Of a DNA stretch of 64,000 bases, positions 56,633 to 64,000 are shown piece by piece (position 1 is the stretch's first letter; each line of letters begins with the position of its first letter). The notes beneath the pieces were generated by a model. The model had not been told where the DNA came from. It made no database searches and saw only the letters and a list, made by a program, of their open reading frames with translations. The translations under genes were made by a program, and so were the position numbers. The DNA comes from Streptomyces cyaneochromogenes (GTDB lineage Bacteria; Actinomycetota; Actinomycetes; Streptomycetales; Streptomycetaceae): NCBI RefSeq assembly GCF_003963535.1, contig NZ_CP034539.1:2728001-2792000 (forward strand), given 5' to 3'.

Positions 56633-56841
56633 ACATCCCGCTCACCATCTCGGTCAACGGCGAGCGTCGGCAGATCGAGCCGGGCACGGCTCTCGACACG
56701 CTCGTGCGGTCCCTCACCGCGGCGCCCTCCGGAGTGGCCGCCGCCCTCAACGAAACCGTCGTCCCGCGCGCGCAGTGGGCGTCGACACCCCTCTCCGAGG
56801 GAGATCGCGTCGAGGTCCTCACCGCCGTCCAAGGAGGCTGA
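56629..56841 (+). CDS. thiS: Sulfur carrier protein ThiS
   Basis: A 70-residue ubiquitin-like protein. It ends in the required Gly-Gly (TAVQGG), whose carboxylate is converted to a thiocarboxylate that delivers sulfur to ThiG. ISVNGERRQIEPGTALDTLV and ETVVPRAQWASTPLSEGDRVEVL are typical. It starts inside the thiO stop and ends 3 bp before thiG. Confidence 0.97.
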   Translation: MNIPLTISVNGERRQIEPGTALDTLVRSLTAAPSGVAAALNETVVPRAQWASTPLSEGDRVEVLTAVQGG

Positions 56842-57658
<817 letters not shown>

Positions 57659-57757
57659 GTTCGGCCAGTGAGGCGTCCGTCACAGCTCGGCTCCAGTCCC
57701 GCTCCGATCATGTCCGAACGGGCGGGGCTGTCAGCGTCGGCTCGTACACTCGCCTGC

Positions 57758-59740
57758 GTGGATACGACCCTTCAGGACCCTCTGGTCGGGCAGGTGCTCG
57801 ACGGCCGGTATCGCGTGGACGCGCGGATCGCGGTCGGCGGGATGGCCACGGTCTACCGGGCCGTGGACACCCGTCTCGACCGCGTCCTCGCGCTCAAGGT
57901 GATGCATCCCGCGCTGGCGGTCGACAGCGTGTTCGTCGACCGGTTCATCCGTGAGGCGAAGTCCGTCGCCCGGCTCGCGCACCCCAACGTCGTGCAGGTC
58001 TTCGACCAGGGCACCGACGGGTCGTACGTCTATCTCGCCATGGAGTACGTCGCGGGCTGCACCCTGCGCGACGTCCTGCGCGAGCGCGGGGCGCTGCAGC
58101 CCCGGGCCGCGCTGGACATCCTGGAGCCGGTGCTCGCCGCGCTCGGCGCCGCGCACCGCGCCGGGTTCGTGCACCGGGACATGAAGCCCGAGAACGTGCT
58201 CATAGGGGATGACGGGCGGGTCAAGGTCGCCGACTTCGGGCTCGTGCGGTCCGTGGACACCGTGACCAGCACCACCGGTGCCGTGCTCGGCACCGTCTCC
58301 TATCTCGCGCCCGAGCAGATAGAGCAGCCGGGCGCCGCCGACGCCCGCGTCGACGTGTACGCGTGCGGTGTCGTCCTCTACGAGATGCTCACCGGCGACA
58401 AGCCGCACGACGGGGACTCCCCCGCCGTGGTGCTCTACAAGCACCTGCACGAGGACGTCCCGCCGCCCTCGGCCATCGCGCCGGGCCTGGCGTACGAGCT
58501 CGACGAGCTGGTCGCGTCGGCCACCGCGCGCACCCCGGACATCCGCCCGCACGACGCCGTCGCGCTGCTCGCGCAGGCCCGCGAGGTGCGCGCGGCGCTG
58601 AGCGCGGACCAGCTGGACGCGGTGCCGCCGCAGGCGCTCACGGCCGAGCACAGCAACGCCGACGACCGTACGACCGTAATCCCGCGCGCTCTGAACTCCC
58701 CCACGCTCGGCTCCGCTCGCGCGGGGGGACCCCCATCGCGGCCGCTGCCGGTGAACGAGGACGAGCCGGATCGCGAGGCCGTCCTCAACCGGACCAGCCG
58801 GCTGGCGACACCCCCGCCCCCGCCGCCCGGGCGCCGGTCACGGACCTCGCGCACGCCGCGCGGCCCGCTCGTCATCGTCGCCGCCGTCCTGCTGGCCCTC
58901 GGCCTCGGCGTCGGCATCTGGTACATCAACTCCGGGCAGTTCACCAAGGTCCCGCCGCTGCTCTCCAAGACCGAGGCGCAGGCCAAGGACCGGCTGGAGG
59001 ACGCCGGGCTCGAACTCGGAAAGGTCGAGCGCGCCTACAGCGACACCGTCAAGCGGGGCACCGTCATCAGCACGGATCCCGGATCGGGCGCCCGCATCCG
59101 GCATAACGACTCCGTGAGCCTGGTCATCTCGCAAGGACCGGAGACGGTGAAGGTGCCCGATCTGGAGGGCTACAAGCTGGACAAGGCGCGGTCCGTACTG
59201 AAGGACAGCGGCCTCGAACCCGGCATGGTGAACCGGACCTTCAGCGACGACGTCCCCAGGGGCTTCGTGATCTCCTCCGACCCCGGGAACGGCACCAAGG
59301 TCCGCTCGGGCTCCGCGGTCGCGCTCACCGTCAGCAAGGGCAGCCCGGTGGACATCCCGGACGTCACCGGCGAGAGCCTGGCGGACGCGCGGGCCGAGCT
59401 GACGGAGGCCGGCCTGAAGGTGAAGGTCGCCTCCGCGCGGGTCAACTCCGAGTTCGACGCGGGCCAGGTCGCCCAGCAGTCCCCGGCCGCGAACGGCCGC
59501 CAGGCCGCCGAGGGCGACACGGTGACGCTGACGCTGTCCAAGGGCCCGGAGATGATCGAGGTCCCGGACGTGGTCGGCGACAACGTCGACGACGCCAAGG
59601 CCGAGCTGGAGGCCGCCGGCTTCCAGGTCGACGAGGACCGTGGCCTGCTGGGGCTGTTCGGCGACACGGTGAAGAAGCAGTCCGTGGACGGCGGGGAGAC
59701 GGCACCGAAGGGATCGACGATCACGATCACCATCCGGTGA
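57758..59740 (+). CDS. Membrane Ser/Thr protein kinase with four PASTA domains
   Basis: A 660-residue receptor-type kinase. The kinase domain (about 17-275) has Lys47 in LALKVM, HRDMKPEN with catalytic Asp141, DFG at 159-161 and APEQ. A linker rich in Pro/Ser/Arg (about 295-368) leads to one transmembrane helix (about 370-390). Four extracellular PASTA repeats, with boundaries near 395, 465, 530 and 597, should bind muropeptides or lipid II. The architecture is that of PknB-type wall-sensing kinases; the neighbourhood of Rv2175c-like DNA is shared with PknL. The GTG at 57758 has TACACT 7 nt upstream and no ribosome site: leaderless. Confidence 0.94.
   Translation: MDTTLQDPLVGQVLDGRYRVDARIAVGGMATVYRAVDTRLDRVLALKVMHPALAVDSVFVDRFIREAKSVARLAHPNVVQVFDQGTDGSYVYLAMEYVAGCTLRDVLRERGALQPRAALDILEPVLAALGAAHRAGFVHRDMKPENVLIGDDGRVKVADFGLVRSVDTVTSTTGAVLGTVSYLAPEQIEQPGAADARVDVYACGVVLYEMLTGDKPHDGDSPAVVLYKHLHEDVPPPSAIAPGLAYELDELVASATARTPDIRPHDAVALLAQAREVRAALSADQLDAVPPQALTAEHSNADDRTTVIPRALNSPTLGSARAGGPPSRPLPVNEDEPDREAVLNRTSRLATPPPPPPGRRSRTSRTPRGPLVIVAAVLLALGLGVGIWYINSGQFTKVPPLLSKTEAQAKDRLEDAGLELGKVERAYSDTVKRGTVISTDPGSGARIRHNDSVSLVISQGPETVKVPDLEGYKLDKARSVLKDSGLEPGMVNRTFSDDVPRGFVISSDPGNGTKVRSGSAVALTVSKGSPVDIPDVTGESLADARAELTEAGLKVKVASARVNSEFDAGQVAQQSPAANGRQAAEGDTVTLTLSKGPEMIEVPDVVGDNVDDAKAELEAAGFQVDEDRGLLGLFGDTVKKQSVDGGETAPKGSTITITIR
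58696..58735 (+). repeat. Short CTCCCCCA...GGGGGGACCCCCA repeat inside the kinase gene
   Basis: A 40-bp C/G-tract unit opens CTCCCCCA and ends GGGGGGACCCCCA, in frame within the linker of the kinase (residues about 313-326). The same start and end words recur, nearly fused, at 62615-62637. It resembles short palindromic repeats that recur in Streptomyces genomes (from memory). Confidence 0.65.
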
Positions 59741-59767
59741 GGAGGGTCCTGTACCGCTCCTCACCGG
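59734..59767. terminator. Hairpin at the end of the kinase gene
   Basis: CCGGTGAGGAG (59734-59744, spanning the kinase stop) pairs with CTCCTCACCGG (59757-59767) around a 12-nt loop. Its 11-bp stem is a reasonable terminator, ending 41 bp before the endonuclease IV start. Confidence 0.6.
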
Positions 59768-59808
59768 CCGGTGACCGGGCGGGCCGAGGCGCATGACACC
59801 CTGATCGG

Positions 59809-60702
59809 GTGAGAAGTCAGCAGTCCGGCACCGCCCTCTCGGGCCCCTCCCGCAACCCCGTCGGCGGCCATGTCCCCGTGGCCGGCGGCCTCAGCTCCGT
59901 CGGGCTCACCTACGCCCACGACCTCAAGGCGGAGACCGTCCAGGTCTTCGTCGCCAACCCGCGCGGCTGGGCCACACCCGCCGGGAATCCGCGGCAGGAC
60001 GAGGAGTTCCGCGCGGTCTGCGAGGCCGAGTCGATCCCGGCGTACGTCCATGCGCCGTACCTGATCAACTTCGGCTCGCACACCGAGGCGACGGTCGAGA
60101 AGTCGGTGGAGTCGCTGCGGCACTCGCTGCGGCGCGGGCGGGACATCGGGGCGCTCGGCGTTGTCGTCCACACGGGCAGCGCGACCGGCGGCCGGGAGCG
60201 CTCGGTCGCCCTGAAGCAGGTGCGCGAGCACCTGCTGCCGCTGCTCGACGAGCTGACCCACGACGACGACCCCTACCTGCTCCTGGAGTCCACCGCCGGA
60301 CAGGGCTCCTCGCTCTGCTCGCGCACCTGGGACTTCGGGCCCTACTTCGAGGCACTGGACGCCCATCCGAAGCTGGGCGTCTGCCTGGACACCTGCCACA
60401 TCTTCGCCGCCGGCCATGACCTGACCGGCCCGTCCGGCATGCACCAGACGCTCGACCTGCTGGTGGACACCGTCGGCGAGGGCCGGCTGAAGCTGATCCA
60501 CGCCAATGACTCCAAGGACGTCGTCGGCGCTCACAAGGACCGGCACGAGAACATCGGCGCAGGTCACATCGGTGAGGACCCGTTCCGAGCGCTGATGACG
60601 CACCCGGCCACCGCGGGCGTACCACTGATCATCGAGACGCCCGGCGGGAAGGAAGGGCACGCGGCGGACGTGGAGCGACTGAAGAAACTCCGCGATTCCT
60701 AG
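59809..60702 (+). CDS. nfo: Endonuclease IV (AP endonuclease)
   Basis: A 297-residue TIM-barrel zinc enzyme of the AP-endonuclease 2 family, which cuts DNA 5' to abasic sites in base-excision repair. It has AYVHAPYLINFGS, VVHTGSATGGR, LLLESTAGQGSSL, GVCLDTCHIFAAGHD, LIHANDSKDVVGAHKDRHENIGAGHIG and IIETPGG, which provide the three-zinc ligands. The GTG at 59809 has no good ribosome site and may be leaderless. Confidence 0.94.
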   Translation: MRSQQSGTALSGPSRNPVGGHVPVAGGLSSVGLTYAHDLKAETVQVFVANPRGWATPAGNPRQDEEFRAVCEAESIPAYVHAPYLINFGSHTEATVEKSVESLRHSLRRGRDIGALGVVVHTGSATGGRERSVALKQVREHLLPLLDELTHDDDPYLLLESTAGQGSSLCSRTWDFGPYFEALDAHPKLGVCLDTCHIFAAGHDLTGPSGMHQTLDLLVDTVGEGRLKLIHANDSKDVVGAHKDRHENIGAGHIGEDPFRALMTHPATAGVPLIIETPGGKEGHAADVERLKKLRDS

Positions 60703-60714
60703 CCGGAGTACGGA

Positions 60715-60731
60715 ATACCCCTAGGGGGTAT
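60715..60731. promoter_or_regulatory. CsoR-type copper operator candidate
   Basis: ATACCCCTAGGGGGTAT is a near-perfect dyad (ATACCCC / GGGGTAT around a short centre) of the kind bound by CsoR-family copper repressors. It starts 12 bp after the nfo stop, 65 bp before the DUF4396 start, in a position to overlap a promoter. Confidence 0.65.
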
Positions 60732-60779
60732 ACGGTTCTTGCTCGATGCAGGAACCGTGACCTGACATTGGGGGCACTC

Positions 60780-61265
60780 ATGGAGCACGAAGCGCACACG
60801 GCCCACGCACACCACCACGAGGTGGCCGCGACCAGCACCTGGGCGATGGCCGTGCGGGCCACCCTGCACTGCCTCACCGGCTGTGCGATCGGCGAGGTGC
60901 TGGGCATGGTGATCGGCACCGCGCTCGGCTGGAGCACCGTGCCGACACTGATCCTGGCGATCACCCTCGCCTTCTTCTTCGGCTACGCGCTCACCCTGTG
61001 GGGAGTACTGAAGGCGGGCGTCGGCCTGCGGGCCGCGCTCAAGGTGGCGCTGGCCGCGGACACCCTGTCCATCGCCGTGATGGAGCTGGTCGACAACGGC
61101 GTGATCGTGCTCTGGCCGGGCGCCATGGACGCCGAGCTCACCGACCCGCTGTTCTGGTGGGTGCTGGCGATCGCGCTCGCCGTCGCCTTCGTACTGACGA
61201 CGCCGGTCAACAAGTGGATGATCGGCCGGGGCAAGGGGCATGCGGTGGTGCACCAGTACCACTGA
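60780..61265 (+). CDS. DUF4396 membrane protein with His-rich N-terminus
   Basis: A 161-residue protein with a His/Glu-rich N-terminus (MEHEAHTAHAHHHE) and four hydrophobic helices in the DUF4396 pattern: HCLTGCAIGEVLGMVIGTALG, TLILAITLAFFFGYALTLWG and ALKVALAADTLSIAVMELVDN. The GC-x-x-GE motif and the histidines suggest metal contact. Together with the CsoR-like operator this points to a copper-responsive membrane protein, although the function of DUF4396 is not known. It is convergent with the next gene, 19 bp away. Confidence 0.85.
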   Translation: MEHEAHTAHAHHHEVAATSTWAMAVRATLHCLTGCAIGEVLGMVIGTALGWSTVPTLILAITLAFFFGYALTLWGVLKAGVGLRAALKVALAADTLSIAVMELVDNGVIVLWPGAMDAELTDPLFWWVLAIALAVAFVLTTPVNKWMIGRGKGHAVVHQYH

Positions 61266-61284
61266 GCCGACGCAGGGACGGGAC

Positions 61285-61917
61285 TCAGAGCTCGGGCCCG
61301 TCCCCCGGCTCCTCCTGGTACGAGTAACGCTGCTCTTTCCACGGGTCCCCGACGTTGTGGTACCCGCGCTCCTCCCAGAAGCCGCGACGGTCGGCCGTCA
61401 TGTACTCCACGCCGCGGACCCACTTGGGCCCCTTCCAGGCGTACAGATGGGGGACGACCAGACGGAGGGGGAAGCCGTGCTCGGCCGTGAGCAGTTCGCC
61501 GTCCTTGTGGGTGGCGAAGATCGTGCGCTCGGAGGCGAAGTCGGCGAGGCGGAGGTTGGAGCTGAAGCCGTACTCCGCCCACACCATCACATGGGTGACG
61601 GCCGGGGCGGGCGGTGCGATCTCCAGGATCGTACGGGCCGGGATGCCGCCCCACTCCGCACCGAGCATGCTGAACTTCGTGACGCAGTGCAGATCGGCGA
61701 CGACGGTGGTGTACGGCAGGGCCGCGAACTCCTCGTGGGTCCAGCAGTGCTTCTCGCCGTCGGCGGTGGCCCCGAACACCCTGAACTCCCAGCGTTCGGG
61801 ACGGAACTTCGGGACGGGACCGTAGTGCGTGACCGGCCAGCCGCGCTGCACCCGCTGCCCCGGCGGAAGCTCGGAGTGTGCTGCTGCTCCACTTTCGCGC
61901 TCCACCGGCTGACCCAT
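61285..61917 (-). CDS. Sulfite-oxidase-like molybdopterin-binding protein
   Basis: A 210-residue protein of the sulfite oxidase/MsrP molybdopterin fold. Cys78 in VVADLHCVTKFS is the expected molybdenum ligand, and PLRLVVPHLYAWKGPKWVRGVEYM is the family motif. There is no signal peptide or dimerisation domain, so it is a cytoplasmic short form. Its substrate is unknown. The ATG at 61917 follows GGATGGA. It is divergent from bfr. Confidence 0.88.
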   Translation of the reverse strand: MGQPVERESGAAAHSELPPGQRVQRGWPVTHYGPVPKFRPERWEFRVFGATADGEKHCWTHEEFAALPYTTVVADLHCVTKFSMLGAEWGGIPARTILEIAPPAPAVTHVMVWAEYGFSSNLRLADFASERTIFATHKDGELLTAEHGFPLRLVVPHLYAWKGPKWVRGVEYMTADRRGFWEERGYHNVGDPWKEQRYSYQEEPGDGPEL

Positions 61918-61993
61918 GAGTCCATCCTGACAGACCCGAAGCAGTGCACCTGACCCCACCCACTCCGATTCCACCCAAACTGGACTAAGCATG

Positions 61994-62010
61994 CACTTAC
62001 TTACTAAGTG
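61994..62010. promoter_or_regulatory. Palindrome upstream of bfr
   Basis: CACTTA and TAAGTG flank CTTAC, in an AT-rich stretch (TTACTAAGTGAAGACTTACT) 83 bp before the bfr start. It could be an operator for bfr or for the divergent sulfite-oxidase-like gene; it does not resemble the iron box seen before bfd. Confidence 0.4.
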
Positions 62011-62092
62011 AAGACTTACTGGACGATCTTTCTCGCCGGTGCAATCATGCGGCGCAACCTGCCAGTTCCCCCGCTTGGAAGGAGCCTCTGCG

Positions 62093-62569
62093 ATGCAGGG
62101 CGACCCCGAGGTCCTCGAATTCCTGAACGAGCAGCTGACCGGCGAGCTCACGGCGATCAACCAGTACTGGCTGCACTACCGGATCCAGGACAACAAAGGC
62201 TGGACCAAGCTCGCCAAGTACACGCGTGAAGAGTCCATCGATGAGATGAAGCACGCGGACAAGCTCACCGAGCGCATCCTCATGCTGGACGGCCTGCCCA
62301 ACTATCAGCGGCTCTTCCATGTACGGGTCGGCCAGACGGTCACCGAGATGTTCCAGGCCGACCGACAGGTCGAGGTCGAGGCGATCGACCGCCTCAAGCG
62401 CGGTATCGAGGTGATGCGGACCAAGGGCGACATCACGTCCGCGAACCTCTTCGAGTCGATCCTCGAGGACGAGGAGCACCACATCGACTACCTGGACACG
62501 CAGCTGGAGCTCATCGAAAAGCTCGGCGAGGCGCTCTACCTCGCGCAGCAGATCGAGCAGCCGAGCTAG
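62093..62569 (+). CDS. bfr: Bacterioferritin
   Basis: A 158-residue four-helix ferritin subunit forming a 24-mer iron-storage cage. All ferroxidase ligands are present (Glu18, Glu51, His54, Glu94, Glu127, His130), and Met52 is the heme ligand between subunits. GAAGGAG precedes the ATG at 62093, giving MQGDPEVLEFLNEQLTGELT. Its TAG stop lies in the end of a MITE-like element. Iron release should depend on the neighbouring bfd product. Confidence 0.97.
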   Translation: MQGDPEVLEFLNEQLTGELTAINQYWLHYRIQDNKGWTKLAKYTREESIDEMKHADKLTERILMLDGLPNYQRLFHVRVGQTVTEMFQADRQVEVEAIDRLKRGIEVMRTKGDITSANLFESILEDEEHHIDYLDTQLELIEKLGEALYLAQQIEQPS

Positions 62570-62773
62570 GGCCTGTCGTTTGGATCATGCCGGCGTCGCG
62601 GGGCGTGGCACGCGCTCCCCCAGAGGGGGGACCCCCAGCCGCGTTGTCGTCGGTTGCCGACGCTCCGCGTCGCCGCCCTCCTCCGCCTTGCAGCTGCACG
62701 CACCACGCCCCGCTCGGGTCAGCCAGGAGGCGCAGTCTCTCTCAGCCGACCTGATCCAAACAACAGACCCTAG
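62566..62773. mobile_element. MITE-like element with 22-bp terminal inverted repeats
   Basis: Imperfect terminal inverted repeats of 22 bp (two mismatches) lie at 62566-62587, containing GGGCCTGTCGTTTGGATCA, and at 62752-62773, containing TGATCCAAACAACAGACCC. They bound a 208-bp unit with no gene. Inside is a C/G palindromic word (62615-62637) also found in the kinase gene. Similar ends recur in Streptomyces genomes (from memory). It sits exactly between the convergent bfr and bfd genes, and each gene's TAG stop is in its end repeat. Confidence 0.75.
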
Positions 62774-63006
62774 GCCGCCTCGTCGAGTTCGCTCTCCAGC
62801 TCGGACAGCACCGGCCGACCCTGGTCGGCCAGCTCACGGCGCGGGCACGCACCCCTGCCCAGGAGCGCCTGGATACGGCGTACGCAGGATCCACAGTCCG
62901 TGCCCGCCTTGCAGGCGGAGGCTATCTGGCGGGGCGTGCAGGCACCGTTCTCCGCGTGCTGCTTCACCTGCTGCTCGGTCACGCCGAAGCAACTGCAGAC
63001 GTACAC
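62770..63006 (-). CDS. bfd: Bacterioferritin-associated ferredoxin (Bfd)
   Basis: A 78-residue [2Fe-2S] ferredoxin that reduces bacterioferritin iron for release. The cluster ligands follow the Bfd pattern CxC-x31-CxxC: Cys4, Cys6, Cys38, Cys41 (VCSCFGV and TDCGSC). The acidic C-terminal tail (LSELESELDEAA) is longer than in E. coli. The GTG at 63006 has GGAGG 8 nt upstream and an iron box about 44 bp upstream, so it should be expressed when iron is low. Confidence 0.93.
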   Translation of the reverse strand: MYVCSCFGVTEQQVKQHAENGACTPRQIASACKAGTDCGSCVRRIQALLGRGACPRRELADQGRPVLSELESELDEAA

Positions 63007-63049
63007 GCGGATCACCTCCCGCCGGGATCGATGTCGTGCCATCCCCTTG

Positions 63050-63068
63050 ATCGGTGAGGCTAACCTAA
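63050..63068 (-). promoter_or_regulatory. DmdR1/IdeR iron box upstream of bfd
   Basis: On the minus strand TTAGGTTAGCCTCACCGAT matches the actinobacterial iron-box consensus TTAGGTTAGGCTCACCTAA at 16 of 19 positions. It lies 44 nt before the bfd GTG. Iron-bound DmdR1 should repress bfd here. Confidence 0.85.
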
Positions 63069-63098
63069 CCTTACCCGTCGCACAGGAACCGTAAAAGT

Positions 63099-63138
63099 GG
63101 AGTGGGGCGCGGATCGTATGTGATCCGCGCCCCACTCC
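63099..63138 (-). terminator. Hairpin terminator of the DAHP synthase gene
   Basis: GGAGTGGGGCGCGGATC (63099-63115) pairs perfectly with 63122-63138 around a 6-nt loop, 24 bp after the DAHP synthase stop. On the minus strand the stem is followed by ACTTTTACGG, giving a short U-run. It is a clear intrinsic terminator. Confidence 0.88.
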
Positions 63139-63162
63139 CCATGCCGGTAACAGCCGAACCCG

Positions 63163-64000
<838 letters not shown>

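Overview
The window is a high-GC actinobacterial chromosome segment, almost certainly Streptomyces. The evidence is strong GC bias at third codon positions, GTG and TTG starts, several apparently leaderless genes, and a gene order (dnaE, phoD, rluD-lspA, ileS, divIVA-sepF-ftsZ, the mur/fts cluster, metF, thi genes, bfr, class II aroH) that matches from memory the S. coelicolor SCO2064-SCO2115 neighbourhood. It is core chromosome. No phage, integrase, transposase, CRISPR array, rRNA or tRNA was recognised.

Layout. 1-10.5 kb holds the dnaE 5' end (partial), a DUF2252 protein, a small membrane protein, a thiol-disulfide protein, Tat-exported PhoD phosphatase, a hydrolase, an MscS-type channel, an SDR and a CPA1 antiporter. 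10.1-13.4 kb holds a GNAT protein, rluD, lspA and a DksA-like protein with a histone-H1-like Lys/Ala tail, all on the minus strand. 13.7-17.2 kb holds ileS on the plus strand behind a T-box riboswitch; its HIGH motif reads GAHH. Two strong hairpins separate it from the convergent division cluster.

17.4-35.2 kb is one long minus-strand division and cell-wall (dcw) block, in transcription order rsmH-ftsL-ftsI-murE-murF-mraY-murD-ftsW-murG-ftsQ-ftsZ-pgeF-yggS-sepF-yggT-divIVA. Many genes overlap by 4 nt or are separated by a few bases. mraZ, murC and ddl are not present. It makes lipid II, exports and polymerises it, and builds the Z-ring and polar growth machinery.

35.6-41.2 kb holds a beta-carbonic anhydrase and a tightly coupled MoxR/DUF58/transglutaminase operon. 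41.5-51 kb is more accessory: DUF3040, a methyltransferase, a HEPN-like protein, an ABC-like/YhgE/TetR operon behind a 26-bp palindrome, DUF4126, a phytoene-desaturase-like flavoprotein, and a membrane protein with a Tyr/Gln/Gly-rich tail. 51-57.7 kb holds metF, thiE, an Rv2175c-like protein, a ferredoxin-reductase-like flavoprotein and a TPP-riboswitch-controlled thiO-thiS-thiG operon. 57.7-64 kb holds a PASTA-domain Ser/Thr kinase, endonuclease IV, a DUF4396 protein behind a CsoR-like operator, a sulfite-oxidase-fold protein, bacterioferritin and its ferredoxin (Bfd) separated by a MITE-like element and with an iron box before bfd, and the 3' part of a class II DAHP synthase (partial).

The least explained material is the 43-47 kb YhgE operon, the DksA-H1 fusion, the Tyr/Gln-rich membrane protein, the DUF4396/CsoR-site pair, and short repeats inserted between or inside genes.
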